Part shown: in pieces, positions 36,761 through 45,962 of the stretch
How the letters are laid out: each line of letters opens with the position of its first letter
Position numbering within the stretch: the stretch's first letter is position 1
Assembly (NCBI RefSeq): GCF_002843425.1
Contig: NZ_NKXO01000001.1
Location: forward strand, 1-64,000
Source of the DNA: Raineya orbicola
Lineage (GTDB): Bacteria > Bacteroidota > Bacteroidia > Cytophagales > Thermonemataceae
Reading direction: 5' to 3'
Length of the DNA stretch: 64,000 bases
Made by a program: the position numbers and the translations under genes
The notes under the pieces: model-generated
Databases searched by the model: none
What the model was told of the DNA's origin: nothing
The model's input: the letters and a program-made list of their open reading frames with translations, nothing else

Positions 36761-37366
36761 TTATTTTTGTCCCTTTTTGAATTTCTCTTCGGCTTCTTTT
36801 TTACGGAGCATAATGAGTTCATCAGGAGTTGCTTTTTTTACAACGGTTACAATATCAGGGACTATAATGGCTTCGGGGAAACGCTTTTTGAGCTGTCGGT
36901 ATAGCTCGCGAGCGTCTTCGCGTGTGAGAAAATCACCAACTTTTACGCGATAATTGGGGCGGTCGTAATGCAGATAGGCTTGGTCATCAAATTTCATATT
37001 CAAGCACATACCCCGAATGCGTTGGGCTTCGTCGCGATCTTTGCCTGCATACACTTGCACTCGGAAGCCGGGCTTTTCCAATTTTACCGTAACCTCTTCG
37101 GGGCGATAGTCTAAAGTTTTATTCAGGCTTGCAGTAATAGCATAATTGAAATTCAGTGCAGAATCAGGCAGATTAGTATTTTCAATGTTTCTAACAACTT
37201 CGTAAATTTCCTGTTTGCCTTTGAAAACGGGCTTTTGATACTGATAAGTGGGTAGGTATTGCTCAATAGAATCTGAAAAAGTGATTGCAGTTTCTTTTTT
37301 ATTTTTTTGGGCAAAAACACTGCCCATAGCCATACATAAAGTGAGCGAAAAAATAATTTTTTTCAT
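36761..37366 (-). CDS. SPOR domain-containing periplasmic protein
   Basis: A 201-residue exported protein with a signal peptide ending SVFAQ. The C-terminal half is a SPOR-like domain (PGFRVQVYAGKDRDEAQRI, then PNYRVKVGDFLTREDA and YRQLKKRFPEAIIV) that binds denuded peptidoglycan. ATG at 37366 gives the signal peptide; 25 extra residues upstream would be non-coding. It is divergent from tatC. Confidence 0.88.
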   Translation of the reverse strand: MKKIIFSLTLCMAMGSVFAQKNKKETAITFSDSIEQYLPTYQYQKPVFKGKQEIYEVVRNIENTNLPDSALNFNYAITASLNKTLDYRPEEVTVKLEKPGFRVQVYAGKDRDEAQRIRGMCLNMKFDDQAYLHYDRPNYRVKVGDFLTREDARELYRQLKKRFPEAIIVPDIVTVVKKATPDELIMLRKKEAEEKFKKGQK

Positions 37367-37440
37367 AGAGCTAAAAGACTTTTCACAAAAATAGCGGTTT
37401 TCTTTGAAAAATCTGTAATTTTGCGAAAAATTTTTATTCA

Positions 37441-38334
37441 ATGGCGAGTAAAGCGGAAAAAAGCGAAATGACTTTCTTAGAGCATTTGGAGGTGCTTCGT
37501 AAGCACCTTGTTCGTTCTGTAATTGTGGTGGTGGTATTGATGATTGTAGCCTTCGGATTTACTGAATTTATTTTTGAAGAGGTATTATTCGGTCCTGCCA
37601 AAGCAGATTTCTGGACGTATCGTAAAATGTGCGAATTGGGTCGTTGGCTTGGCTCCGAAGGCTTGTGCGTAGGAGTTAATCTGAATTTTGTGAATTTTAC
37701 CATTACAGGGCAATTTATGACGCATATTACTTCGGCAATTGTAATAGGTTTGGTTTTAGGCTTTCCGTATATCGTTTGGGAAATATGGCGTTTTGTAAAA
37801 CCTGCTTTATATGAAAAAGAGTTAAAAGCTACAAAAGGAGTAGTTTTTTATATTGCTTTGCTTTTTGTGGTAGGGGTTTTATTTGGCTATTTTATTCTCA
37901 CACCAATTTCTGTTAATTTTTTAGCTACTTACAAGATTTCCTCACGTATCAATCCTAATCTTGAATTTGATTTACATAGTTATGTTTCTATTGTTACGTG
38001 GCTTACACTGATTAGTGCCTTGATGTTTCAACTACCTATGGTGGCGTATTTTTTGGGGAAAGTAGGTTTGCTAACGGCTTCGTTTATGCGGAGTTATCGT
38101 CGTCATAGCATTGTGGGGGTGCTGATACTTGCGGCAATTATTACACCCACAGGGGATATTTTTTCGCAACTCATTGTAGCTTTGCCTTTGTATGTGCTGT
38201 ATGAGGCAAGTATTTTTATTGTCGCTCGGGTGGAAAAGAGCGAAAAAGAACTAGAAAAAGCACAAGAAATTCAATATACACAGGTTATTTCGCCACAAAC
38301 CCCTGCACCTCGTTTAGACCAAATGTTGGAGTGA
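37441..38334 (+). CDS. tatC: twin-arginine translocase TatC
   Basis: A 297-residue integral membrane protein with six membrane helices; it is the receptor of the Tat folded-protein export system. The N-terminal MTFLEHLEVLRKHLVRSV motif is diagnostic, and the periplasmic loop and the helices around EIWRFVKPALYEKELKATK match. It has a C-terminal cytoplasmic tail of 40 residues. tatA is not next to it. A strong -7 box (TAATTTTG, 37416-37423) lies upstream, without a clear -33 box. Confidence 0.95.
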   Translation: MASKAEKSEMTFLEHLEVLRKHLVRSVIVVVVLMIVAFGFTEFIFEEVLFGPAKADFWTYRKMCELGRWLGSEGLCVGVNLNFVNFTITGQFMTHITSAIVIGLVLGFPYIVWEIWRFVKPALYEKELKATKGVVFYIALLFVVGVLFGYFILTPISVNFLATYKISSRINPNLEFDLHSYVSIVTWLTLISALMFQLPMVAYFLGKVGLLTASFMRSYRRHSIVGVLILAAIITPTGDIFSQLIVALPLYVLYEASIFIVARVEKSEKELEKAQEIQYTQVISPQTPAPRLDQMLE

Positions 38335-38335
38335 A

Positions 38336-38376
38336 AAAACCAAAGGGTTTCATTTTTGGTGAAACCCTTTGGTTTT
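38336..38376. terminator. bidirectional hairpin terminator
   Basis: AAAACCAAAGGGTTTC (336-351 of this kilobase) pairs perfectly over 16 bases with GAAACCCTTTGGTTTT (361-376). It separates tatC from the convergent floA. Confidence 0.88.
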
Positions 38377-38381
38377 GATAA

Positions 38382-39365
38382 TTAGTCTTTATCCGAAATC
38401 GTATCAGGATTTCCTGCAATAGAATCTCGCATTTTGGTATCAGCAATGATATTTTTCATTCGGTAGTAATCCATAATCCCCAAATTCCCTGATTTGAAAG
38501 ACTCGGCAATGGCTTTAGGAATTTCGGCTTCAGCTTCAATCACTCTGGCACGAGCTTCTTGGGCTTTGGCTTTCATTTCTTGCTCAAAGGCAACTGCCAT
38601 AGCACGGCGTTCTTCGGCTTTGGCTTCTGCAATTTTCAAGTCGGCGGCGGCTTTGTCTATTTGAAGCTTCGCTCCAATGTTTTCGCCTACATCAATATCT
38701 GCAATATCAATGGAGAGAATTTTGAAGGCTGTACCTGCGTCCAAGCCACGAGCCAGTACAACTTTTGAAATTGCATCAGGATTTTCAAGAACCATTTGAT
38801 GATTTTCTGCTGAGCCAATAGAAGTTACGATACCTTCGCCTACACGTGCTAAAATAGTATCTTCGCCTGCTCCTCCGACAAGTTGCTGAAGGTTGGCTCT
38901 CACGGTAATACGAGCCTTCACAACAAGTTGAATGCCATCTTTGGAAACAGCTGTAACGTTAGGCGTATTGATAACACGTGGATTTACAGATACTTGTACG
39001 GCATCAAAAACATCTCTACCTGCCAAATCAATAGCAGTAGCTTGTCGGAAAGAAAGGTCTAAACCTGCTTTATCGGCTGAAATCAGGGCACGAATTACAT
39101 TTTGTACATTTCCACCCGCCAAATAGTGCGTTTCCAAATCATCGGCGGTTACCTGAATACCTGCTTTGTGAGCTGTAATTAAAGATTCCACAATGGCACG
39201 TGGAGGTACACGGCGAATACGCATAAATATCAGACGCAAAAGCCCAACCGGAACGCCTGAAAATAACGCCGTAACCCATAAATTTACAGGTACGAAATAC
39301 AAAAAAATAAAAAAACCGATAATTCCTGCGATGAGGAAAACAAAAAATGAGTTTTCAAAATTCAT
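38382..39365 (-). CDS. floA: flotillin-like protein FloA
   Basis: A 327-residue membrane-microdomain protein. A re-entrant or hairpin hydrophobic segment ([22 protein letters not shown]) is followed by [17 protein letters not shown], then an SPFH-like domain and a coiled-coil tail rich in Glu and Ala. The family motif is [14 protein letters not shown]. It organises functional membrane domains. Single gene; start ATG at 39365. Confidence 0.95.
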   Translation of the reverse strand: MNFENSFFVFLIAGIIGFFIFLYFVPVNLWVTALFSGVPVGLLRLIFMRIRRVPPRAIVESLITAHKAGIQVTADDLETHYLAGGNVQNVIRALISADKAGLDLSFRQATAIDLAGRDVFDAVQVSVNPRVINTPNVTAVSKDGIQLVVKARITVRANLQQLVGGAGEDTILARVGEGIVTSIGSAENHQMVLENPDAISKVVLARGLDAGTAFKILSIDIADIDVGENIGAKLQIDKAAADLKIAEAKAEERRAMAVAFEQEMKAKAQEARARVIEAEAEIPKAIAESFKSGNLGIMDYYRMKNIIADTKMRDSIAGNPDTISDKD

Positions 39366-39450
39366 AACTTAAACTGATTTAGGTTTTAGTTTATTTTATT
39401 TCGCAAACTATAACTTTTTACAAGCAAAAACAAAATTTTTAAGCATTTTT

Positions 39451-39480
39451 TTACAAAAATAAAGCAAATTGTTAGTTTTG
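39451..39480 (+). promoter_or_regulatory. putative promoter of the recF-containing operon
   Basis: TAGTTTTG at 39473-39480 matches TAnnTTTG, and 19 bases upstream lies TTA, one mismatch from TTG. It lies 15 bases before the lipoprotein ATG. Confidence 0.4.
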
Positions 39481-39494
39481 CAAAAAAAGAAGAT

Positions 39495-39779
39495 ATGAAA
39501 AAAATATTTGCATTTTCATTGATTTTGCTCACTGCTTGCGGAGGCAGTAAAGAAGAAAAAAGTCAGAAAGGGGATTGGAATGATAAAGATAAAGCTAAAT
39601 TTGTAGAAAATTGCACTGAAAAGTACAAGAAAGATGAGGCAATCAAAGCCGCAGGCACCGATGTAGCCGAGCTTTGTAAGTGTATGGCAGAAAAAGCTCA
39701 AAGCTATTTCGATAGCCCTAATGCCGTAGGAAAAGCAGGTGAAAACAAACTTTTGGACGAGTGCTTCAAAATCCGATGA
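39495..39779 (+). CDS. small lipoprotein
   Basis: A 94-residue predicted lipoprotein with lipobox LLTACGG near residue 15. The mature part is Lys/Glu-rich with a CTEKYKKDEAIKAAG segment and a CKCMAEKAQSYF segment, giving four further cysteines that could pair in the periplasm. It heads a chain of five genes; its stop overlaps the start of the next gene (ATGA). I do not recognise the family. Confidence 0.8.
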   Translation: MKKIFAFSLILLTACGGSKEEKSQKGDWNDKDKAKFVENCTEKYKKDEAIKAAGTDVAELCKCMAEKAQSYFDSPNAVGKAGENKLLDECFKIR

Positions 39780-40705
39780 ATTTTCTTATTGTTGATGATT
39801 TACACCCTCTTCTGATTGATGTTTTTGAGCAAAAAAACATTTCATATAGCTACGAACCTACAATTTTGCCCCAAGAGATTGCAGAACGTTTGCAAGATTT
39901 TGAGGCAATTGTTATTCGTAGCAAAATACACCTGAACAAGGCTATTTTAAGTCAAAATCCGCAACTCAAACTCATTGTAAGGGCAGGTTCAGGGCTTGAT
40001 AATATTGATGTAGATTTTGCAGAAAAGCAGAAAATTCATCTTATCAACGCTCCCGAAGCCAACTGCGATGCCGTAGCCGAGCATTGTTTGGGTATGCTCT
40101 TTTCTTTGATGAATAAAATCCACACCGCTGATTTACAGGTAAAACAAAAAATTTGGCGAAGAGAAGCTAACAGGGGTACAGAACTGCAAGGCAAAACTAT
40201 TGGTATCATTGGCTATGGGCATACAGGAAAGGCTTTTGCCAGAAGGTTGAGCAATTTGGGCGTAAAAATTTTATGCTTTGATAGAAATCCCGAAAAAGCA
40301 GATAATTATGCTCAAATGACGGCTCTATCGCATATCCAACAAGAAGCTGATGTAATTTCTTTGCACGTTTCGCTCAATGAGCAAAGCCGAAAAATGCTCA
40401 ATCAGGCATTTATTGAGGGTTGCTCAAAACCTTTTTGGTTGCTCAACACAGCAAGAGGTGAAGTAGCTGATTTAGAAGCTATTGTAAATGCTTTGGAAAG
40501 TGGCAAAATTTTAGGGGCAGGGTTAGATGTTTTGGAAAATGAAAAATTAGATACCCTTTCTCCCAAGCAAGAAGAGACCTTTCAGAAATTGGTTTCTATG
40601 CCGAATGTAATTCTTACACCTCACGTAGCAGGCTGGACAAAAGAGTCGTATCTAAAAATTAGTCAGGTGCTTGCAGAAAAAATATTGAAATATCTCAACC
40701 AGTAA
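39776..40705 (+). CDS. D-2-hydroxyacid dehydrogenase, SerA-like
   Basis: A 309-residue NAD-dependent enzyme of the phosphoglycerate dehydrogenase type. Motifs are VRAGSGLDNID, the nucleotide motif GIIGYGHTGKAFARRL, LLNTARGEV (catalytic Arg), then ILGAGLDVLENE and the TPHVAG catalytic His. It lacks a C-terminal ACT domain, so it resembles the short bacterial forms. Serine biosynthesis is plausible but not proven. Its ATG overlaps the stop of the lipoprotein gene. Confidence 0.9.
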   Translation: MNFLIVDDLHPLLIDVFEQKNISYSYEPTILPQEIAERLQDFEAIVIRSKIHLNKAILSQNPQLKLIVRAGSGLDNIDVDFAEKQKIHLINAPEANCDAVAEHCLGMLFSLMNKIHTADLQVKQKIWRREANRGTELQGKTIGIIGYGHTGKAFARRLSNLGVKILCFDRNPEKADNYAQMTALSHIQQEADVISLHVSLNEQSRKMLNQAFIEGCSKPFWLLNTARGEVADLEAIVNALESGKILGAGLDVLENEKLDTLSPKQEETFQKLVSMPNVILTPHVAGWTKESYLKISQVLAEKILKYLNQ

Positions 40706-40727
40706 AAATATCAAACTTCAACCATTT

Positions 40728-41804
40728 ATGGCAAAATTTTTATTTGTTGTACAAGGCGAAGGCAGAGGTCATCTCACGCAGGCTCTTGCTTTGCAAGATA
40801 TTTTGCATAACGCAGGGCACAAGGTGGTGGCTGTATTAGTTGGCAAAAGTTACAGGAAAATTCCTGACTTTTTTATTACAAAAATGCAAGCCCCTTTGCA
40901 TTATTTTGAAAGTCCCAATTTTGTAAAAGATAGCAACAATCGTAGCATACTGATAGGAAAAACCATTGCCTACAACTTGCTCAAAACCCGTATTTTTTTA
41001 GCAAGTATGCGAGAACTTTCAGCTTACTATCAGCAATATCAGCCTGATGTAATTATCAACTTCTATGACCTTTTGGCGGGTTTTTACAATCTATTTCATA
41101 AAGCCCCTGCTCCTATGGTAGTGGTAGGGCATCAGTTTTTTTTACAACACCCCCAATTTGAGTATCCCCAAGGACATAAAGTAGAAAAATTTTTGCTCAA
41201 CCTCAATACCAATCTTACGGCACATAAAGCAAAGCTCAAATTAGCTCTTTCTTTTGCTCCTTATCTTGCTGATTTCAAGAATATTAGGGTAGTTCCTCCT
41301 TTGCTTCGCAAAGAAGTGCTTTCGCTTACGCCTGAAACACAAAATTTTATTCTGTGTTATGTGAATAATGATGGCTACGGAGATGATATTATCGCTTGGC
41401 ACAAGCAAAATCCTGATGTAAAATTAGAGTGTTTTTGGGATAGAAAAAATGCCCCCGAAGTTGAACATTTTAGCGAAAACCTGACTTTTCATCAAATCAG
41501 TGATACAAAATTTTTGGAAAAAATGCGAACTTGCAGGGGGGTAGTTACAACGGCAGGTTTTGAATCAGTTTGCGAGGCAATGTATTTGGGCAAACCTGTA
41601 ATGATGGTGCCAGTAGAAGGACAATTTGAACAAAGTTGCAACGCTCTGGATGCCCAAAAAGCAGGGGCAGGCATTGTAAGCAAAAATTTCAATATCACGC
41701 CTTTTTTGAAATATTTAGAAACCTACCAGCCCACTACACAAATGCGTGAATGGGTGCAAAAAGCCCCTAAAATGTTTGTAGAAAGTTTGGAAAAAATTCT
41801 ATGA
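40728..41804 (+). CDS. glycosyltransferase, GT28/GT1-like
   Basis: A 358-residue GT-B glycosyltransferase. The N-terminal VVQGEGRGHLTQALALQDIL motif and the C-terminal GVVTTAGFESVCEAMYLGKPVMMVP segment are typical of GT28-type donor-binding domains such as MurG and diacylglycerol glucosyltransferase. The acceptor is unknown. The following gene starts inside its stop codon (ATGA). Confidence 0.82.
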   Translation: MAKFLFVVQGEGRGHLTQALALQDILHNAGHKVVAVLVGKSYRKIPDFFITKMQAPLHYFESPNFVKDSNNRSILIGKTIAYNLLKTRIFLASMRELSAYYQQYQPDVIINFYDLLAGFYNLFHKAPAPMVVVGHQFFLQHPQFEYPQGHKVEKFLLNLNTNLTAHKAKLKLALSFAPYLADFKNIRVVPPLLRKEVLSLTPETQNFILCYVNNDGYGDDIIAWHKQNPDVKLECFWDRKNAPEVEHFSENLTFHQISDTKFLEKMRTCRGVVTTAGFESVCEAMYLGKPVMMVPVEGQFEQSCNALDAQKAGAGIVSKNFNITPFLKYLETYQPTTQMREWVQKAPKMFVESLEKIL

Positions 41805-42586
41805 CTACCGAAATACGCAAAGCTCTACGAAAAAAACTTATTCAATTGCTTAAAAAGCATAATAAACTACTTACGCTCTGGAGTACAGCAGAAGGCTTTT
41901 TTGATATACGTATTCAAACGCCCAAAGGTAGAAATATCCTGCTTTCTTTTGCAAATTATCAATTTTTTCAGCGAAAAATTTTTCAGTTTATAGACTTTCC
42001 TGATTATGCTTTGGATAAAACTATCGCCTTCAAAAGTGCGGGTTTAGGAAAAATATATCTTGGTAAGAAAAAACAAATCATTTGGAAATGTAAGTTTTCT
42101 ACAAATTGTGGTAGTTTAGAGCTTTTAGAAAAACCCCGTCAAGAGCTTGAAATCCAAAATTTTTACTTTGATTTTGACGATAAATTCCGTTTGATAAAAT
42201 ACAATAAGAGCTTTGATGTAGAACTTTGGTTGCATTATAGTTATCTTTTTAATTTGGATTTATATTCAGCAGAACTTGTAGCAAACCCCAAAGACGAAAC
42301 CAAAAGTCAGAAATTTAGAATCTCCAAAAAAGCTCAAAATTATTGGATTGAAATAGTAAGGAGACTTTCAAAACCTTTGTATGCCCAAGAAAAACACGAA
42401 CTTTATATCCCGCCTTGTATAGAAAAAATACGTAAGCATCGTTTTCCCAAAAAACCCATTTGTAAGCCTTTTTTATTTGGTATTGATGTAAGCTCCAAAA
42501 TTGTAGATGGAAATCAAATACTTATCACCTTGCACCGAGATTATGAATACATCAATTTCAAACGAGAACGTATAGTTTTACTCTGA
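41801..42586 (+). CDS. hypothetical protein in the recF operon
   Basis: A 261-residue soluble protein that I do not recognise. It is mostly beta-rich with many aromatic residues (FFDIRIQTPKG, FYFDFDDKFRL) and a central CKFSTNCGSL pair of cysteines. No signal peptide. It overlaps the glycosyltransferase gene by 4 bases and the recF start by 1 base (TGATG). Its fixed place between a glycosyltransferase and recF would be worth tracing in relatives. Confidence 0.75.
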   Translation: MTTEIRKALRKKLIQLLKKHNKLLTLWSTAEGFFDIRIQTPKGRNILLSFANYQFFQRKIFQFIDFPDYALDKTIAFKSAGLGKIYLGKKKQIIWKCKFSTNCGSLELLEKPRQELEIQNFYFDFDDKFRLIKYNKSFDVELWLHYSYLFNLDLYSAELVANPKDETKSQKFRISKKAQNYWIEIVRRLSKPLYAQEKHELYIPPCIEKIRKHRFPKKPICKPFLFGIDVSSKIVDGNQILITLHRDYEYINFKRERIVLL

Positions 42587-43668
42587 TGAAACATCTTGCG
42601 ATTCGTGAAATTTCATTACATAATTTCAAAAATTATCCCAAGCGGGAATTTACCTTTGACGCTTCGCACACACTTATATTTGGCAGAAATGGTATTGGCA
42701 AAACGAACCTTTTAGATGCTATTTATTTTCTTTCACTTACCAAAAGTGCTTTTCATAGCGATAGGCAACTTATTTTACAGAATGAAAATTTTTGTCGCGT
42801 TGATGCCACCTTTCAGGAAAATGAAACTTTACACAAACTTACAGCTATCTATGCTCCACCTGAACGCAAACGTTTTATTCTTGATGATTATGCTTTTCCT
42901 ACACTTGCCGAATATATTGGACGTTTCCCCGTGATAATGATTGCCCCCAACGATACCGACCTCATACGTGAAGGTAGCGAAGAACGCAGACGCTTTGCTG
43001 ATACTATTCTTTGTCAGACAGATAAAGTCTATTTGCAAGCACTATCGCAATACAATTATTTGCTCAAACAACGCAATAGTTTGCTTTCTCAAAATCCTTT
43101 TCCTACTTCTGCCTACAAACTTTTAGAGGTGTATAACTATCAACTTTCCCCCTTAAACCAAAAAATTGCCCAAAAAAGGCAAGATTTTGCAAATAGTTTA
43201 GCTCCGCTTTTGCAGAAAAATTATGCTGAAATGGCTCAAAAAGACGCAAATGCAGAAATTTCATACGAAACGAATTGCTTGCAGAGCGATTTTGAGGAAA
43301 TTTTTCGCCAATCTTTGGAAAAAGATATTGCTTTGCGGCGTACTTCCGTTGGAATACACAAAGATGATTTTGTATTTATGCTCAATGCCAATCCTATCAA
43401 GAAATTTGGTTCGCAGGGAGAGCAAAAAACTTTTGTGATAGCCTTGAAATTGGCAGTTTTTGAGTTCCTGAAAGAAAATCTACAAATTACTCCTATTCTT
43501 TTGCTTGATGATATTCTGGATAAATTGGACGAAACACGTACTTTTCAGCTTTTGCAGAAAGTTATGCAAAATCCTTTTGGACAAGTTTTGCTTACCGAAG
43601 CAAATCCCAAACGCTTGGAACAAATTCCTGTTCTTAAAAATTGGCAGAAAATTGAAATATTTGATTAA
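42586..43668 (+). CDS. recF: DNA replication and repair protein RecF
   Basis: A 360-residue RecF: an SMC-like ATPase that helps load RecA at gaps. Walker A is GRNGIGKTNLLDAIYFLS, the ABC signature lies near GSQGEQKTFVIALKL, and Walker B is ILLLDDILDKLDE. The N-terminal REISLHNFKNYPKREF motif is typical. It ends a tight cluster with overlapping start and stop codons and no dnaA or dnaN nearby. Its stop is followed immediately by a hairpin repeat. Confidence 0.96.
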   Translation: MKHLAIREISLHNFKNYPKREFTFDASHTLIFGRNGIGKTNLLDAIYFLSLTKSAFHSDRQLILQNENFCRVDATFQENETLHKLTAIYAPPERKRFILDDYAFPTLAEYIGRFPVIMIAPNDTDLIREGSEERRRFADTILCQTDKVYLQALSQYNYLLKQRNSLLSQNPFPTSAYKLLEVYNYQLSPLNQKIAQKRQDFANSLAPLLQKNYAEMAQKDANAEISYETNCLQSDFEEIFRQSLEKDIALRRTSVGIHKDDFVFMLNANPIKKFGSQGEQKTFVIALKLAVFEFLKENLQITPILLLDDILDKLDETRTFQLLQKVMQNPFGQVLLTEANPKRLEQIPVLKNWQKIEIFD

Positions 43669-43718
43669 GCCACGAATATTACGAATTGAACAGAAATTTT
43701 TATTTGTGCATTTGTGGC
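43669..43718. repeat. inverted-repeat element, GCCACGAAT family, copy A
   Basis: GCCACGAAT (669-677 of this kilobase) pairs with ATTTGTGGC (710-718), and ACGAAT (681-686) pairs with ATTTGT (702-707), counting G:U pairs. The same two-stem design appears at 54381-54430. It starts right after the recF stop codon and lies between convergent genes, so it may also serve as a terminator. Confidence 0.6.
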
Positions 43719-43730
43719 AATATTGACCAA

Positions 43731-45107
43731 CTAAAAATAAATTATTTCGTCTTGTGAGGTTTCTAAGTATTGCCGAATAATTTTTTGGGCATCTTTGGTA
43801 TCGGGCTGTTTTTGTGTAAAACTTTTGGCTTCGTGTATGCTTTTCAGCTCTGCTAAAACTTCGCTATCAATAAAGCCAAAACCCCAATACAAGCCATTTT
43901 CTACCCAAACCAAAGATTTTTCTGTATGTTTTCTACCTTTGCCAACAATGCAAAAATTAGGTTTTCTGAACTGGCTTAACTGGGCTATTGCTTGTTCAAC
44001 TCGCTTGTTGTATTCTTCAAATGGCTCTTGGCTTACGCAAGCCCCTGCACATTCGCCTACACGATAGCCAAAACAAGCTCCTGCGTGGCGGTACATATCA
44101 CAAAGTTTTTTACAAAGTTTGAATTTTTGTTGATATTTTTCAATAATAAGTCTTGCTATTACACTGCTTTCTGTGAAATAAATAGGCATTTTTTCAGACT
44201 TAATTTTATCGGCGTATAGATGCAAATACCCTTCACTACTTTTGCGAACAAAAATGCCGTGATTGTAATTATCTCGTCTTTGAGCTTTATTGAAACGAGG
44301 TTTATATTTTTTTATTTCTGCCGACTCCAGCAGTAAAGCCACTAATTCGCTTCCTGTAATTTCGTAGCTAATATCTGCAATGGTTTCTTTGAGGGCGTAA
44401 TGTTTGCGGTTTTTGCTGAAAAGTTGAAAATGTGAGGCTATGCGTTTGCGAATATTGCGACTTTTACCTATGTAAATTACAGAGCCTTTTTCATCGTGAA
44501 AATAATAAACACCCGTTTCTTCGGGCAAATTGGCGACTTGTTCTTGTGTAATTTTGGGGGGGAGTGTTGGGAATTTAATTTCAGCCTCAATAATGTCGCT
44601 TTCTACGTGAGAGCGGTTGATTTGCACCAAACGAGTAAGCAATTTAGCAGTAGCTTCGGCATCGCCTTTGGCTCGGTGGCGTTCGTGGATTTTTATTCCT
44701 AAACTCTCGCAAAGTCTGCCAAGTGAGTAGGAGGGCAGATGGGGAATGAGCTTTCGGCTCAAACGTACCGTGCAGAGGGTCTGACGCTGATAGTTGTAGC
44801 CTAAACTACGAAATTCATTTTTCAGGAAAGAATAGTCAAATTGTACATTGTGGGCAACAAAAATATGCCCTTCGGTAAATTGCACAACTTTTTTGGCAAT
44901 TTCATAAAATTTCGGGGCATTAGTTACCATTTCGTTGCTAATACCTGTGAGTTTGGTAATAAAATCAGGAATGTAGCGTTCAGGATTGATAAGTGAGCAG
45001 AAAGCATCAACAATTTTTTCGCCGTCGTGCAGATAAATCGCTATTTCTATAATTTTATCGTAATCGGGTTTGCTTCCTGTGGTTTCTATATCTACAATTG
45101 CGTACAT
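43731..45107 (-). CDS. DnaQ-like 3'-5' exonuclease fused to GIY-YIG nuclease domain
   Basis: A 458-residue fusion. Residues 1-170 are a DEDDh exonuclease (YAIVDIETTG, then FVAHNVQFDYSFL and the HRAKGDAEATAKLL motif). After a linker comes a GIY-YIG nuclease (TGVYYFHDEKGSVIYIGKSRNIRKRI) at about 205-290 like the UvrC or Cho N-terminal half. The C-terminal part has several cysteines (ACFGYRVGECAGAC). Such exonuclease/UvrC-like fusions are common in Bacteroidota and are thought to act in repair. It converges with recF. Confidence 0.9.
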   Translation of the reverse strand: MYAIVDIETTGSKPDYDKIIEIAIYLHDGEKIVDAFCSLINPERYIPDFITKLTGISNEMVTNAPKFYEIAKKVVQFTEGHIFVAHNVQFDYSFLKNEFRSLGYNYQRQTLCTVRLSRKLIPHLPSYSLGRLCESLGIKIHERHRAKGDAEATAKLLTRLVQINRSHVESDIIEAEIKFPTLPPKITQEQVANLPEETGVYYFHDEKGSVIYIGKSRNIRKRIASHFQLFSKNRKHYALKETIADISYEITGSELVALLLESAEIKKYKPRFNKAQRRDNYNHGIFVRKSSEGYLHLYADKIKSEKMPIYFTESSVIARLIIEKYQQKFKLCKKLCDMYRHAGACFGYRVGECAGACVSQEPFEEYNKRVEQAIAQLSQFRKPNFCIVGKGRKHTEKSLVWVENGLYWGFGFIDSEVLAELKSIHEAKSFTQKQPDTKDAQKIIRQYLETSQDEIIYF

Positions 45108-45117
45108 TACTAAAACC

Positions 45118-45888
45118 TTAAACTTCTACCACAAATGAAAATTTTTGAATACTATCGGGCTTTCCGTATAGGTAGCTTTTTTCTACAAAGGTGATTTTGT
45201 CGTTAATATCCCAAAGCAGTATAGTGGAGGCACAAGTTCCATAATGTTCGCTGCGGATAAACATAGGAGCAAGCATTTTTTCTTGTTCAAAGGGCAAGCC
45301 AGTTTGTTGAATAAAATGCTCTTCGGCGGGCAAACTTTCATCTTCCAAAATGCCAAGTAAATCATCAATATTTAGCCTATTATTCTGATTGAGGTAATTT
45401 TCTAATTTTTCTTTACCTAAACTTACTTTGTACCAATACGTATTGAGCAAGTGATTGCTTAAGCCGTGTATGCCGTCACCAATTTTCTGAATACTTTTGG
45501 CATAGTTGGAATAGTAAAAAATATCTTCTCGGTTGCCTACAAGCAGATTGAATCCATTAAAACTTTGAGCGTTAAATTGCACTTGAAACATATATTTGAG
45601 TGGGTCTGTTTGCGAAAGCAGATAATTTTGGACAAGTTCCCCGCGACTGGGGGCTTGGGTTTTGATATTTTTAGGGTCTCGGTAGTTGGTAATAGCTGAA
45701 AAACGCCCTTTTTTATCAATACCTAACCAAGTTCCCCCTGCTTGCAAATCTTTGCCTGCAATCACTTTACTTGCACAATCCCATTCGTGAGCTTTAGCCG
45801 TTGGGCGAGCATAAAACTCATCTCGATTGGCAAGTAAAACCAACTTGTAGTCGGGGTGATGATTCAAAGCAAAAATCAGCAAACACAT
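45118..45888 (-). CDS. NRDE (TANGO2-like) family protein
   Basis: A 256-residue protein of the NRDE family. It begins MCLLIFA, with the Cys at position 2 that acts as N-terminal nucleophile in relatives, then VLLANRDEFYARPTA, the family name motif. GTWLGIDKKGRFSAITNYRD is also typical. The biochemical role is unsettled. ATG at 45888 gives the family N-terminus; the longer reading from 45954 runs through repetitive sequence. Confidence 0.9.
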   Translation of the reverse strand: MCLLIFALNHHPDYKLVLLANRDEFYARPTAKAHEWDCASKVIAGKDLQAGGTWLGIDKKGRFSAITNYRDPKNIKTQAPSRGELVQNYLLSQTDPLKYMFQVQFNAQSFNGFNLLVGNREDIFYYSNYAKSIQKIGDGIHGLSNHLLNTYWYKVSLGKEKLENYLNQNNRLNIDDLLGILEDESLPAEEHFIQQTGLPFEQEKMLAPMFIRSEHYGTCASTILLWDINDKITFVEKSYLYGKPDSIQKFSFVVEV

Positions 45889-45899
45889 AGCACAAATGG

Positions 45900-45935
45900 G
45901 TTGGTAATTTGTAGTTTGTAATTTGTAAAAAAAAA
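45900..45935. repeat. short tandem microrepeat, GTAATTTGTA type
   Basis: The stretch reads TTGGTAATTTGTAGTTTGTA then ATTTGTA and a run of A. It is three near-copies of a 9-base unit. It lies in the leader of the NRDE gene (minus strand reads TACAAATTACAAAC). It is too short and irregular for a CRISPR or a known element. Confidence 0.45.
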
Positions 45936-45962
45936 AACAAAAATCCAAATACAAAAGGGCAT

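Noticed and set aside
45900-45935. CRISPR array
   Set aside because: Repeat units are only 9-10 bases with no regular spacers and no cas genes anywhere in the window.
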